Below, piece by piece: positions 1 through 9,721 of a stretch of DNA of 64,000 nucleotides. The notes under the pieces were generated by a model. That model was not told the DNA's origin. It worked only from the letters and a program-made list of their open reading frames with translations, and searched no databases. The stretch's first letter is position 1, and each line of letters opens with the position of its first letter. The DNA is from Paracoccaceae bacterium (GTDB lineage: Bacteria > Pseudomonadota > Alphaproteobacteria > Rhodobacterales > Rhodobacteraceae): assembly GCA_024742405.1 (NCBI GenBank), contig JANSYP010000001.1, positions 1,240,001-1,304,000 of the forward strand, given 5' to 3'. A program made the position numbers and the translations under genes.

Positions 1-141
1 ACGAAAAAGAGGGGTGGCAGAAATGCGCGCAAACCCGCTCGCGCACCAGCGCACAGCCTCCTTGCTTTCACGCGCTATATGTCCGGACGGGCTCGACCCT
101 TAGCTACCTATCAGTTGCTCTGTACGCGAAAGGACCCTGTG

Positions 142-1080
142 ATGAGCTGGAACCCCGCCCTCGATCCCCATTGCCCGACCGGTAACGAGGTCGACAGCAT
201 CGAGACACTGATCATCCCGCGCGCCCGCGATCTCGGGGCGCTCGAGGTCCGCCGCGCGCTGCCGGCGCCCAAGCGGCAGATGGTGGGTCCTTTTATCTTC
301 TTCGACCAGATGGGCCCGGCGGAGTTCCTGCCGACCAAGGGGCTCGACGTGCGCCCGCACCCTCATATCGGGCTGGCCACGATCAGCTATCTCTATCGCG
401 GCCGGATGCACCATCGCGACAGCCTCGGCACGGACCAGTGGATCGAACCGGGGGCGGTGAACTGGATGGTTGCGGGCCACGGCATCACCCATTCGGAACG
501 CACCGATGACGCGACCCAACGGGATCCCATGCCGTTCTTCGGCATCCAGACCTGGGTCGCGCTGCCCGAAGGCGTCGAGGATGCCGAGGCCCGCTTCGAA
601 CATGCGCCCGCCGACGCGCTGCCGGTGATCGAAGGAGAGGGCAAAACCGTCCGTCTGATCCTCGGTGACGCCTACGGTGCGCGCGCGCCCGTGCAGACCC
701 CGTCAGAGATGTTCTACGCCGATGTGCAGCTTGCCCCCGGCGCGGGTCTGCCGTTGCCCGACAATCACGAGGATCGCGGCATCTATGTCTCCGAAGGATC
801 GATCTCCGTGAGTTCGGACGATTTCGAAGCCGGCCAGATGATGGTCTTCCGCCCCGGGGACAAGGTCAGCGTCCATGCCGGACCGGCCGGAGCGCGGCTG
901 ATGCTTCTGGGCGGCGCGACGCTGGAAGGACCGCGCTACATCTGGTGGAACTTCGTCGCCTCATCGCGCGAGCGTATCGAGGATGCCAAGGACGCCTGGC
1001 GCGCGGGCGACTGGCAGAACGGCCGGTTTCACCTGCCTCCGGGCGATGACGCGGAGTTTATCCCGCTGCCCGACAAGTGA
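142..1080 (+). CDS. Pirin family protein
   Basis: A 312-residue bicupin of the pirin family. The metal site is visible as His73 and His75 (RPHPHIG) and His117 with Glu119 (GHGITHSE), the same pattern as the Fe ligands of human pirin. Some bacterial pirins have quercetinase activity, but the substrate here cannot be told from sequence. I chose the ATG at 142 because AAAGGA lies about 8 bases upstream and MSWNP matches the usual family start; the frame stays open upstream to 79 without a better ribosome site. Monocistronic, upstream of tRNA-Asp. The 141 bases before it show no gene. Confidence 0.9.
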   Translation: MSWNPALDPHCPTGNEVDSIETLIIPRARDLGALEVRRALPAPKRQMVGPFIFFDQMGPAEFLPTKGLDVRPHPHIGLATISYLYRGRMHHRDSLGTDQWIEPGAVNWMVAGHGITHSERTDDATQRDPMPFFGIQTWVALPEGVEDAEARFEHAPADALPVIEGEGKTVRLILGDAYGARAPVQTPSEMFYADVQLAPGAGLPLPDNHEDRGIYVSEGSISVSSDDFEAGQMMVFRPGDKVSVHAGPAGARLMLLGGATLEGPRYIWWNFVASSRERIEDAKDAWRAGDWQNGRFHLPPGDDAEFIPLPDK

Positions 1081-1176
1081 GCGGCGACCGGCAGCCAGCG
1101 AGGACGTGGCTGTGATACCCGACCCGGAGTCCGGCGCGGCGGAGGGTTTTTTCGTGCTCGCTACGCCGCTTCGCGC

Positions 1177-1205
1177 TTGACGGTCCCAGACCCTTCGCTT
1201 ATCCC
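1177..1205 (+). promoter_or_regulatory. Candidate promoter of tRNA-Asp
   Basis: TTGACG at 1177-1182 is followed after 16-17 bases by TTATCC/TATCCC, ending about 11 bases before the tRNA. The -35 is close to the sigma-70 consensus and the -10 is weak. The same geometry precedes the other two tRNA genes of this window. Confidence 0.5.
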
Positions 1206-1215
1206 CCCAATCCAC

Positions 1216-1292
1216 GCGGTTGTAGCTCAGTTGGTTAGAGTACCGGCCTGTCACGCCGGGGGTCGCGGGTTCGAGCCCCGTCAACCGCGCCA
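1216..1292 (+). tRNA. tRNA-Asp (GTC)
   Basis: A 77-base cloverleaf with encoded CCA. The acceptor stem pairs GCGGTTG (1216-1222) with CAACCGC (1282-1288), followed by discriminator G1289 and CCA 1290-1292. The anticodon arm CCGGC-CTGTCAC-GCCGG places anticodon GTC at 1250-1252. D-arm GCTC...GAGC and T-loop TTCGAGC are normal. Confidence 0.97.
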
Positions 1293-1319
1293 CTTTCCCC
1301 CAAGTCGGCATTTCCAAGA

Positions 1320-1338
1320 CCCCTTGCGATGCAAGGGG
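1320..1338. terminator. Short perfect hairpin between tRNA-Asp and the peptidase
   Basis: CCCCTTGC and GCAAGGGG pair perfectly around a GAT loop. It lies between the 3' ends of two convergent transcription units, where a terminator is expected, but no T-run follows on either strand, so termination by this hairpin is inferred. Confidence 0.4.
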
Positions 1339-1364
1339 ACTGAGGTTCAGTTGGCCGGCTGCGC

Positions 1365-2735
1365 TCAGGCGCTGAGCGCCGCAAGAATACGCACCCAGCT
1401 CCGGATACCTTTGTGGAAGGATGCAAGGTCGTACTTCTCATTCGGCGAGTGGATCGCATCGTCGCTGCGTCCGAACCCGATGAGCAGGGAATCCATCCCC
1501 AGATGGGTCTGGAAGTAGCCCGCCACCGGGATCGATCCGCCCGCGCCGATGAAAGCCGCCTCGCGCTCCCACTCGCGGCTCAGCGCCTGACGTGCGGTCT
1601 CGAACGCCGGGGCATCGGTGCGCATATGACTGGCCGGCGAGGCGCCATGGTCGCGGAACTCCACGCTGCAATCGGGCGGGATCTGGTCGCGGACCATGGC
1701 GCGAAAGCTTTCGCGGATCGCAAGCGGATCTTGGGTGCCAACCAGCCGGAAACTCAGTTTGGCCGAGGCCTGGGCCGGCAGTACCGTCTTGAAGCCTTCG
1801 CCGGTATAGCCCGAGATCATGCCGTTGATCTCGCAGGTGGGCTCCGACCAGACCATCTCCAGCGGGCTCTTGCCCTCTTCGCCCGCCGGTTGCGATAGGC
1901 CGACCTCACCGAGGAACTCGCCCGGTACGAACCCGAGTTCGTCCCACTGGGCACGCAGCATTGGGTCAAGCGGAGGCACGCCGTCATAAAAGCCGGGAAC
2001 CGTGATGCGCCCCCGGTCATCGTGCAGGCCGGCCAGAATGCCTGCGAGCACCCGGGCCGGGTTCGCAGCCATGCCGCCGTAATGCCCCGAATGAAGGTCA
2101 CGGTTCGCGGCGGTGACGATGATCTCCTCACCCAGCAACCCGCGCAGTTGGGTCACGATGGCGGGCGTGTCGTCGAACATGTCGGTGTCGCAGATCAGCG
2201 CGACATCGGCGGAGAGCTCGTCGGCATTGTCCTTCAGGAACGGTACCAGCGACGGTGAGCCGCTTTCCTCTTCGCCCTCGAAGAAGACGGTCAGGCGGCA
2301 GGGCAGGGCGCCGTGCACCGCCGTCCAGGCCCGGCAGGCTTCGACGAACGTCATAAGCTGCCCCTTGTCATCGGCCGCCCCCCGTCCGCGGAGCACCTTG
2401 CCGCGCGGGCCATCCTCGATGCGCGGCTCGAAAGGCGGGCTGTCCCAGAGTGCCAGCGGATCCGCGGGCTGCACGTCGTAATGGCCGTAAAACAGCAGGT
2501 GCGGGCCGCCATCGCCGCCCTGGCCCACGACCATCGCGCGGCCGGTGGTGGGGCGAACCGATGCTGTGAGCCCGATCCCCGTCAGATCCTCGGCCAGCCA
2601 GGCGGCGGCGGCATCGCAATCGGCGGCGTACGCGGGATCGGTGGAGATCGACGGAATCTCCAACAGTCGCATCAGACGCGCTACGGACGCGTCGAAATCG
2701 GTGTCGACACGGGAGAGAACGGCATCGAGTGTCAT
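1365..2735 (-). CDS. M20 family metallopeptidase (dipeptidase-like)
   Basis: A 456-residue zinc-dependent exopeptidase of the M20/ArgE/DapE/CPG2 superfamily, closest in layout to the CNDP-type dipeptidases. Visible metal and catalytic motifs: YGHYDVQ (His85, Asp87), the bridging Asp in GAADDKGQ (about 122-123), and the Glu pair in FEGEEESGS (155-156). The dimerisation-domain His lies in DLHSGHYGG. The start at 2735 has AAAGGA about 8 bases upstream; a longer frame to 2786 lacks such a site. It likely hydrolyses short peptides or N-acyl amino acids in the cytosol; the substrate cannot be predicted. Confidence 0.9.
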   Translation of the reverse strand: MTLDAVLSRVDTDFDASVARLMRLLEIPSISTDPAYAADCDAAAAWLAEDLTGIGLTASVRPTTGRAMVVGQGGDGGPHLLFYGHYDVQPADPLALWDSPPFEPRIEDGPRGKVLRGRGAADDKGQLMTFVEACRAWTAVHGALPCRLTVFFEGEEESGSPSLVPFLKDNADELSADVALICDTDMFDDTPAIVTQLRGLLGEEIIVTAANRDLHSGHYGGMAANPARVLAGILAGLHDDRGRITVPGFYDGVPPLDPMLRAQWDELGFVPGEFLGEVGLSQPAGEEGKSPLEMVWSEPTCEINGMISGYTGEGFKTVLPAQASAKLSFRLVGTQDPLAIRESFRAMVRDQIPPDCSVEFRDHGASPASHMRTDAPAFETARQALSREWEREAAFIGAGGSIPVAGYFQTHLGMDSLLIGFGRSDDAIHSPNEKYDLASFHKGIRSWVRILAALSA

Positions 2736-2848
2736 TTGGGTGTCCTTTCGGCGGGTCTGATCTGCGGCGTGCATTTGGTGTTTCACACGAAGTTCCGAGA
2801 CGCCACCACCGCAGCATTCACGGGGTGTAATTCACACGCTATCCGGCA

Positions 2849-3304
2849 CTAGCCCTCTGTGCTGTTGCGCAGCGTAAGCTGGGTTTGTGTCGTGATCGCT
2901 GCGGCTTTGCCATCGGCCCGCAGCACCGTGGTTTTCCAGACCTGGGTCTTGCGCCCGCGATGGAGGGGTTCGGTTCGGGCGGTGACGATTTGCCCCAGCG
3001 GGACCGGGCGCAGGAAATTGGTCTTGCTCTCAAGCGTCGTGGTGCCCTCGCCAGGCCGGAGATTAAGCGAGGCCGCGGTGCCGCCGAGCACATCGGCCAG
3101 CGCCAGAATCGCGCCGCCATGCATCACGTTGTTACGGTTCGCATGCTGCGCACCCACTTCCAGGTGGGCGATCAGCAGGTCCTTGGACGCGCTCTCCAGC
3201 ACGATGCCGAATCCGACCGCGAACGGGGGCAGGGGGGACTGGTCCTGGGGCACATCCATCGCATCGGTCTCTTCATCTGGCCCGATCGGGCCGGTGTCAG
3301 TCAT
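2849..3304 (-). CDS. PaaI-family hotdog thioesterase
   Basis: A 151-residue single hotdog domain. The motif MHGGAILALADVLGG (His62-Gly-Gly, Asp71) is the PaaI/YdiI active-site helix, and the following strands fit acyl-CoA thioesterases of this group. An internal Met at residue 16 is an alternative start, as the first 15 residues are polar and less family-like. The acyl-CoA substrate is unknown. It is transcribed away from hemA, and the roughly 200 bases between them must carry both promoters. Confidence 0.85.
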   Translation of the reverse strand: MTDTGPIGPDEETDAMDVPQDQSPLPPFAVGFGIVLESASKDLLIAHLEVGAQHANRNNVMHGGAILALADVLGGTAASLNLRPGEGTTTLESKTNFLRPVPLGQIVTARTEPLHRGRKTQVWKTTVLRADGKAAAITTQTQLTLRNSTEG

Positions 3305-3507
3305 AGACCCGTGATTAATCGCATTCGCACAGACCCGATACCAAAGTTGTCTTGCGGTGGGGCGGCATTTTGTGACCTATGCAACGACGCCGGATACTTT
3401 AGATTTGGCTTGTTTTGACGCTCCGCGCAACGATGCATACTCGTTGGCGAGCAGGGAGAATACAGCGACAGGCCAAAGGCTGTCGCGCAATCACAAAGGC
3501 GCGCCAC

Positions 3508-4731
3508 GTGGACTATACTGCGAAGCTCGATACTGCTCTGAACAGGTTGCACGAGGAAGGCCGCTACCGGACCTTCATCGATATCGAGCGGCGCAAGGGG
3601 CAGTTCCCGCGCGCGGTCTGGCGGCGCCCTGACGGCACCGAGAGCGAGATCACCGTCTGGTGCGGCAACGACTATCTCGGCATGGGCCAGCAGCCCGAGG
3701 TGCTCGCGGCGATGCACGAGGCGCTCGACGCGACCGGCGCGGGTTCCGGCGGCACGCGCAACATCTCCGGCACCACGGTTTATCACAAGCGTCTGGAGGC
3801 CGAGATCGCCGATCTGCATGGTACCGAAGCCGCGCTGCTCTTCACCTCGGCCTATATCGCCAATGATGCGACGCTCTCGACGCTGCCGTTGCTCTTTCCG
3901 GGGCTGATCATCGTCTCGGACGAACTGAACCATGCCTCGATGATCCAGGGCATCCGCCACGGAAATTGCGAAAAGCGGATCTTCCGGCACAATGATCTCG
4001 ACCATCTGCGGGAGATACTCGAGGGGCTCGACCCCGCCGCGCCAAAGGTCATCGCGTTCGAGTCGATCTATTCCATGGACGGCGATTTCGGACCCATCGA
4101 GGAGATCTGCGATCTGGCCGATGAATTCGGTGCGCTCACCTATATCGACGAAGTCCACGCGGTCGGCATGTACGGGCCCCGCGGCGGCGGCGTGACCGAA
4201 AGGGACGGGCTCGCGCACCGCATCGACATCATCAACGGCACGCTCGGCAAAGCCTATGGCGTTGTGGGCGGCTACATCGCTGCCAGCGCGAAAATGGTTG
4301 ATGCCATCCGGTCTTACGCGCCGGGCTTCATCTTCACGACGTCGCTGCCACCTGCGATCGCGGCCGGCGCCGCCGCCTCGATCAGTCACCTGAAGAACAA
4401 TCACTTTCTGCGCGAGCGGCACCAGGCTCAGGCCCGGGTGCTCAAGGCGAGGCTCAAGGGGATGGGCTTGCCGATCTTCGACCATGGCAGCCATATCGTG
4501 CCGGTTCTCGTGGGCGATCCGGTGAAGTGCAAGATGATCTCCGACAAGCTGCTCGAGGACCACGGCATCTATGTCCAGCCGATCAACTTTCCGACCGTGC
4601 CGCGGGGCACCGAACGGCTGCGCTTCACGCCATCGCCGGTGCACGGGCCCGATGAGATGGACCGCCTGATCCGCGGGCTCGACGATCTCTGGGGGCAGTG
4701 CGCGCTGTCGCGTTCGGCCCAGACCGCCTAA
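3508..4731 (+). CDS. hemA: 5-aminolevulinate synthase
   Basis: Condenses glycine with succinyl-CoA to 5-aminolevulinate, the C4 entry to haem and bacteriochlorophyll typical of alphaproteobacteria. The 407-residue protein follows Rhodobacter HemA closely: [17 protein letters not shown] near the N-terminus, [24 protein letters not shown], and the PLP lysine Lys248 in [10 protein letters not shown]. The start is a GTG at 3508 with AAAGGCG upstream, giving the family N-terminus [11 protein letters not shown]; the open frame extends to an ATG at 3415, but those 31 residues are basic and unlike the family. Standalone gene. I found no clear FnrL or PpsR site upstream. Confidence 0.95.
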   Translation: MDYTAKLDTALNRLHEEGRYRTFIDIERRKGQFPRAVWRRPDGTESEITVWCGNDYLGMGQQPEVLAAMHEALDATGAGSGGTRNISGTTVYHKRLEAEIADLHGTEAALLFTSAYIANDATLSTLPLLFPGLIIVSDELNHASMIQGIRHGNCEKRIFRHNDLDHLREILEGLDPAAPKVIAFESIYSMDGDFGPIEEICDLADEFGALTYIDEVHAVGMYGPRGGGVTERDGLAHRIDIINGTLGKAYGVVGGYIAASAKMVDAIRSYAPGFIFTTSLPPAIAAGAAASISHLKNNHFLRERHQAQARVLKARLKGMGLPIFDHGSHIVPVLVGDPVKCKMISDKLLEDHGIYVQPINFPTVPRGTERLRFTPSPVHGPDEMDRLIRGLDDLWGQCALSRSAQTA

Positions 4732-4886
4732 TCCACCGCCGTTCGGCCGAAAAACGGCAAAGCATCGCCGGACACTCAGACGACAGGCTGTGCCACTATC
4801 CGAATTATGGTAACCAACCGTTAGACAAAACCCTGTTATCGAATCGCAGGGGCGCATGGAAAACGGGCAGTTACCATGGTTGAGGA

Positions 4887-6143
4887 ATGACGACTGGACG
4901 TCCGCCGGACGAAACCAGCCAACCCGCGTCGAGGCCAGCGGGTTTCGATGATTACGAGCTGAGGCTCGGTGATATCATGCGCGGCGAACGTGCGACGTTG
5001 GGCATGTCCCTGCTGGACGTGCAGCGCGATATCAAGATCAAGGCGAACTACCTTGCGGCGATCGAGGATGCCGATCTCGACGCGTTCGAAACGCCTGGCT
5101 TTATCGCCGGCTACATCCGCGCCTATTCCAAGCATCTCGGCCTCAACCCTGACTGGGCTTACAAGACGTTCTGCGCCGAAAGCGGCTTTTCTCATGTCGC
5201 GGGGCTGCAGGCGCAGATCCACTCGCGCAAACCCAAACCGGCGGCCACGCCGCAGAGCGGCAGCCGTCCTGCGTCGGGCGACGATCTCTTTGCCCGAAGT
5301 CCGATTTATGCGGCCCCAAAGGAGAGCCCCCTCGCGGGCATCCATCCTGGCATGGTCGGCTCGTTTGCGGTGCTGATCCTGCTGACCGGCGCGCTCGGTT
5401 TTGGCGGCTGGTCGGTGCTCCGTGAGATCCAGAAGGTCGAAATTGCTCCTGTGGAGACGGCCTTCGGGGCGACCCCGCCGGAACAGGCACTGATCGACGG
5501 TCCGTTGTCCGAAGGCTCCGCCGAAGTGCCGCGTCTGGACCGGATCGACCGGCTTTACCGGCCCGAGGTTCTGGACGTGCCTGTGCTCGTGGCCCGTGAC
5601 GGCCCCATTTCCGCGCTCGACCCGCGTGAACAGGGGGCTTACGCCGCGGACCTGCCGACGCGCAGCTTTGGCCTTGCAGCTGCTGCACCCCCGGGCGCCG
5701 ACGAGGTGCTCGCGGCACGGGCTTTGGCCATCGATGAGGCCGTCGCTCAGTCATTTGACCCGGCTTCGACCGGCGAGGTTCAGGTTACCGCCGCGACCCC
5801 GCCCGAGGTCGTGCTCTTCGCGCGCGAGCCTGTCTGGGTCCGTGTGCGCAGCGCGGACGGCACGGTGCTACTGGAAAAAATCCTCAATGGCGGCGAGCGG
5901 TTCGTGTTGCCGCAGACCGAAGCGGCGCCGACCCTGCGCGCCGGAAACTCCGGATCGCTCTTCTTTGCGGTCAACGGTCAGACCCTCGGCCCGGCGGGTC
6001 CCGGCACCTCCATTGCGCGCGATGTCTCGCTCGGGGCTGCGGACCTGACGGCTGCCTATGCACCCGTCGATCTGACCGCGGATCCCGAGCTTGCCCGGCT
6101 TGCCGAGTTGGTCATTGCGCCCGAGACGCAGCTTCAGGACTGA
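4887..6143 (+). CDS. RodZ-like helix-turn-helix membrane protein
   Basis: A 418-residue protein with RodZ architecture: a cytoplasmic HTH domain (about 24-100, [16 protein letters not shown]...[10 protein letters not shown]), a basic linker, one membrane segment (about 154-176) and a long periplasmic part ending in a DUF4115-like domain (about 305-400). RodZ links MreB filaments to the elongation machinery. It lies directly upstream of ispG, the same order as rodZ-ispG in E. coli, which supports the call. GAGGA abuts the ATG at 4887 with almost no spacer; an ATG at 4875 leads at once to a stop, so 4887 remains the best choice. Symbol withheld because sequence identity to RodZ is low. Confidence 0.75.
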   Translation: MTTGRPPDETSQPASRPAGFDDYELRLGDIMRGERATLGMSLLDVQRDIKIKANYLAAIEDADLDAFETPGFIAGYIRAYSKHLGLNPDWAYKTFCAESGFSHVAGLQAQIHSRKPKPAATPQSGSRPASGDDLFARSPIYAAPKESPLAGIHPGMVGSFAVLILLTGALGFGGWSVLREIQKVEIAPVETAFGATPPEQALIDGPLSEGSAEVPRLDRIDRLYRPEVLDVPVLVARDGPISALDPREQGAYAADLPTRSFGLAAAAPPGADEVLAARALAIDEAVAQSFDPASTGEVQVTAATPPEVVLFAREPVWVRVRSADGTVLLEKILNGGERFVLPQTEAAPTLRAGNSGSLFFAVNGQTLGPAGPGTSIARDVSLGAADLTAAYAPVDLTADPELARLAELVIAPETQLQD

Positions 6144-6208
6144 ACGCCCCGTTGCGGCAGGGCCTTGGGTGGCATATCTCTAGGGTATCGCAATTCGGGG
6201 CCCGTTCC

Positions 6209-7378
6209 ATGTCGCTCAACCACATCCGCCCGTGGCGCAACATCTACCGACGTACTTCCCGGCAGATCATGGTCGGGCCCGTCCCCGTCGGCGGCGACGC
6301 CCCGATTTCGGTCCAGACCATGACCAACACGGTGACGACCGACATCCCAGCCACCATCGCTCAGGTACAGGCCTGTGCCGAGGCCGGCGCCGACATCGTG
6401 CGCGTTTCCGCCCCGGACGAGGCCAGCGCTCGCGCGCTGAAAGAGATCACCGCCGAGAGCCCGGTGCCGATCGTCGCCGACATCCATTTCCACTACAAAC
6501 GGGCCATCGAAGCCGCGGAGTCCGGCGCCGCCTGCCTGCGGATCAACCCGGGCAATATCGGTGACGAAACCCGCGTGCGCGAGGTGATCAAGGCAGCCCG
6601 CGACCATGGCTGTTCGATCCGCATCGGCGTGAACGCCGGGAGCTTGGAAAAGCACCTGCTGGAGAAATACGGCGAGCCCTGTCCTGACGCGATGGTCGAA
6701 AGCGGGCTGGAGCATATCCGCATCCTGCAGGACAACGACTTCCACGACTTCAAGATCTCCGTGAAGGCTTCGGACGTCTTCCTCGCTGCCGCGGCTTATC
6801 AGGGCATTGCCGAAGCAACCGACGCGCCGATCCATCTGGGCATCACCGAGGCGGGCACCCTGAACGCGGGCACCGTGAAGTCGGCCATCGGGCTGGGCAA
6901 TCTGCTCTGGATGGGGATCGGCGACACGATCCGCGTCTCGCTCTCGGCCGATCCGGTCGAAGAGGTGCGCGTCGGCTACGAGATCCTCAAGGCGCTCGGC
7001 CTGCGCCACCGCGGGGTCAACATCATTTCCTGCCCGTCCTGCGCGCGCCAGGGCTTCAACGTGATCAAGACGGTCGAGACGCTCGAGCAGCGGCTGGAGC
7101 ATATCAAGACGCCCATGAGCCTCTCGATCATCGGCTGCGTCGTGAACGGACCGGGCGAGGCGTTGATGACCGATGTGGGCTTTACCGGCGGTGGTGCGGG
7201 ATCCGGAATGGTCTATCTGGCCGGGGCGCAAAGCCACAAGCTCAGCAACGACCAGATGATCGAGCATATCGTTGAGCAGGTGGAGAAAAAGGCCGCCGAA
7301 CTCGACGCCGCGGTCGAAACGGAATGCGAGGGCGCCCCGCAGGACGCGCCCCTGACAGCCCAGGAACCCGCAGAGTAA
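6209..7378 (+). CDS. ispG: (E)-4-hydroxy-3-methylbut-2-enyl-diphosphate synthase
   Basis: The [4Fe-4S] enzyme of the MEP isoprenoid pathway that converts MEcPP to HMBPP. The 389-residue short (two-domain) form shows the N-terminal TIM barrel and C-terminal cluster domain with Cys275 and Cys278 ([10 protein letters not shown]), Cys310 ([12 protein letters not shown]) and the fourth ligand Glu317. The start at 6209 has GGGG about 10 bases upstream and gives the usual N-terminus before the R-T-S-R-Q-I-M-V-G segment. It is 65 bases downstream of the rodZ-like gene and probably cotranscribed. Confidence 0.96.
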   Translation: MSLNHIRPWRNIYRRTSRQIMVGPVPVGGDAPISVQTMTNTVTTDIPATIAQVQACAEAGADIVRVSAPDEASARALKEITAESPVPIVADIHFHYKRAIEAAESGAACLRINPGNIGDETRVREVIKAARDHGCSIRIGVNAGSLEKHLLEKYGEPCPDAMVESGLEHIRILQDNDFHDFKISVKASDVFLAAAAYQGIAEATDAPIHLGITEAGTLNAGTVKSAIGLGNLLWMGIGDTIRVSLSADPVEEVRVGYEILKALGLRHRGVNIISCPSCARQGFNVIKTVETLEQRLEHIKTPMSLSIIGCVVNGPGEALMTDVGFTGGGAGSGMVYLAGAQSHKLSNDQMIEHIVEQVEKKAAELDAAVETECEGAPQDAPLTAQEPAE

Positions 7379-7402
7379 ACTCCGGCTCCCGGGTGCTACG
7401 CC

Positions 7403-8167
7403 TCAGCTCTCGTCGCGCTGTGACAGTACGATTTCCTGCATTTGCGCCAACGGCACATATCCGCGGACCAGTTCGTCCCCGACGATGAAGGTCGGCGTAC
7501 CCTGGATCGACAATTGTTCGGCTAGGTCTCGGTTGGCACGCAGTTCGGCCACAACTTCGGGGTCGTCCATCCGTGTCATGACCGCGTCGGCATCGAGTCC
7601 CAGCATCCCGGCGAGGTTGCGCAGCGCTTCCTCGGTCGGTTCGCCGCGCATCTTGATCAGCGCATCGTGGGCGCGCTTGTAGGCGTCGTTGCCTGCTTCG
7701 AGCCGGGTTGCGATGGCAAAGCGCGACGACAGCAGCGAGTCCTGGCCGAGGATCGGGAACTCCTTGACGATGAACCGGATGTCGCCGTCGAGTTCGACCA
7801 GTTCCGCGATTTCGTCATGGGCTTTGCGGCAATATCCGCAGCGATAGTCGATGAATTCCACAAGCGTCACATCGCCCTCGGGGTTTCCGCCCTCCCAGGA
7901 GCGGCCGTCCTCCAGAATGGCCGGCGCCAGATCTGCCAGGAGCTGCTGGTCGGCCTCGGATTGCGCCATGGCCTGGCGCTGCTCCAGGATGTCCATCGCC
8001 TCCAGCAGAACCTCTGGGTTCTCCAGCAGATAGGCGCGGATTTCGGCGCGCAGGGCATCACGCTCGGCTGCGTCCAGTCCGGTCGCATCCTGGGCGTGCG
8101 CCGGCGCCATGCTCACCGCCGTCGCGATGCACAATGCGGCTGCCAGGCGGGGAAAGGTCGGGATCAT
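7403..8167 (-). CDS. DsbA/ScsC-family periplasmic thiol oxidoreductase
   Basis: A 254-residue secreted protein: signal peptide 1-25 (cleavage after AHA), a helical N-terminal segment (about 30-90) like the oligomerisation stalk of ScsC-type proteins, then a thioredoxin-fold domain with CGYC at 110-113 and a cis-Pro loop GTPTF near residue 220. It should make or isomerise disulfides in periplasmic proteins; stalked relatives are often trimeric isomerases. It converges on ispG with a 24-base gap and lies 6 bases downstream of the M48 protease gene, so those two are probably cotranscribed. A dsbB lies 12 kb away in this window. Confidence 0.88.
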   Translation of the reverse strand: MIPTFPRLAAALCIATAVSMAPAHAQDATGLDAAERDALRAEIRAYLLENPEVLLEAMDILEQRQAMAQSEADQQLLADLAPAILEDGRSWEGGNPEGDVTLVEFIDYRCGYCRKAHDEIAELVELDGDIRFIVKEFPILGQDSLLSSRFAIATRLEAGNDAYKRAHDALIKMRGEPTEEALRNLAGMLGLDADAVMTRMDDPEVVAELRANRDLAEQLSIQGTPTFIVGDELVRGYVPLAQMQEIVLSQRDES

Positions 8168-8173
8168 TGCTGC

Positions 8174-9511
8174 TTATCTCCGTGTTCTGTTCGGTTCGGT
8201 CGCCCGCATGATGTCCTGGGCCCGCGACCAGCCGGGCGAGCCGACGGGCAGTTGATCCACCGCGCGTGCGGCGTGCAATCGTGCATCCTCGCGCCGGCCC
8301 ATGGCCTCGTACCGCTGCGCCGTGGACAGCGAGGCCATACCGTTATTCCCGGTCCGTGCATAGGCCACGGCGAGATCGCGCAGCAAACGCTGGTTGTTGC
8401 GATCGCGGGAGCGTGCGGTCTCCAGCGCCGTCAGCGCCTCGGCGTCGGTGGCGGGTGTGTTCAGCGCCAGCAGGCTGCGTCCGTAGCCGGCCAGGATCAT
8501 CGGCGCCCGGGGGGCAAGCGCCACAGCCTCGCGGTAAGCGTCTATCGCCCGCTCGGCATTGCCGCTCTCGATCTCCATCCAGCCCAGAAGCTCGTGAAAG
8601 TAGGGGTCGTCGGGCCGCGCTTCGATCAGACCTGCGACCTCGGTCCGGGCTTTGCTCATGTCGGGCATTTTGAAATAGGCCATCGCGCGCTGGATCCGGG
8701 CGGGGTCCGACATGTCGCTGAGCCCGACCCGGTCGAGCGTGTAGGACGGGCTGCGCAGATAGGCCGAAAGCTTGCCCCGGGCGCGCTGGTACCAGTATTC
8801 GGTCTCCGTGCGGTCCGAGGTGCGCGGGCTCAGCACGGCGGCGAAGTTTTCCGCCGCACGCGCTCGCTCGCGGCTCACCGGGTGGGTGCGCGCCCAGGCC
8901 GATTGCCGTTCGGGCGCCAGGGCTTCCTGCCCTGCAAAGAGGTCGAACACCTCCGCCATCGCTTCGGGCGGGATGCCGGCGCGCGCCATATAGCGCAGCC
9001 CGGACTTGTCGGCCGCGGCCTCTTCGGCGCGGGTGTGGGACAGGAACACGCCGAGCGCTGAGCCCGCGGTGCCCTGGGCGATGCCGGCGCCGAGCGCGGG
9101 ATTGCCCGAGGCCACGCCCGCCGCCACGCCCGCCGCGAGCCCGAACAGGCTGTTGCGCTGTGCGTTCTGGGCGTTGATGCTGCGGCGGACATAGTGGCCG
9201 TTGGCGATATGGGCGACCTCGTGGGCGATGACCGCCTGCAGGGCCTCGGACGATTGCAGCCGCAGGATCAGCCCGGCGTGGATAAAGACCGCGCGCCCAT
9301 TGGTCACGAAGGCGTTCAGCGACATGTCATTGATCACCAGGATCTGGATCCGGCTCGGCGACAGGCCTGCGGCCGCGATGATCGGGCGGGCAAGCTGGTT
9401 GAGCCCATGCTCCATGCCCGCGTCGCGCAACAGCCCGACCGCACGCGCCGGGGCGGGCAGGGCGACGACAACGATCAGCGCCAGGGCTTGGAGGAGGCGA
9501 AAAAGGCTCAC
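8174..9511 (-). CDS. Periplasmic M48 metalloprotease with TPR repeats (BepA-like)
   Basis: A 445-residue secreted protease: signal peptide (about 1-24, ending PAPARA), M48 domain with HEVAH (His97, Glu98, His101) and downstream EEAAAD carrying the third zinc ligand, then a C-terminal helical TPR region (about 270-440). This is the layout of BepA/YfgC, which degrades or assists stalled outer-membrane proteins. The start is a GTG at 9511 chosen because it begins an ideal signal peptide; the frame is open far upstream, but that part overlaps the divergent amidase gene and is not protein-like. An ATG at 9556 is the alternative. Confidence 0.88.
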   Translation of the reverse strand: MSLFRLLQALALIVVVALPAPARAVGLLRDAGMEHGLNQLARPIIAAAGLSPSRIQILVINDMSLNAFVTNGRAVFIHAGLILRLQSSEALQAVIAHEVAHIANGHYVRRSINAQNAQRNSLFGLAAGVAAGVASGNPALGAGIAQGTAGSALGVFLSHTRAEEAAADKSGLRYMARAGIPPEAMAEVFDLFAGQEALAPERQSAWARTHPVSRERARAAENFAAVLSPRTSDRTETEYWYQRARGKLSAYLRSPSYTLDRVGLSDMSDPARIQRAMAYFKMPDMSKARTEVAGLIEARPDDPYFHELLGWMEIESGNAERAIDAYREAVALAPRAPMILAGYGRSLLALNTPATDAEALTALETARSRDRNNQRLLRDLAVAYARTGNNGMASLSTAQRYEAMGRREDARLHAARAVDQLPVGSPGWSRAQDIMRATEPNRTRR

Positions 9512-9721
9512 CGGACAGGGTCTCGCTGCATTGATAGGTCCAAGTTGTGCGAGCATCCGCGACCGGACGGCCAAGCACAACCCGCCGGAGAGCAGATCCC
9601 GTGTCAGTTCCCCGGAACGTGATCCCGATGCCTCGAGCGTAGGGCGCCAAGACTGCTGGTCAGAGCAGCGCCAGCAGGGTAGTCTCGGGCCAAGAGCAGT
9701 CACAGACGCGGGACAAACACC

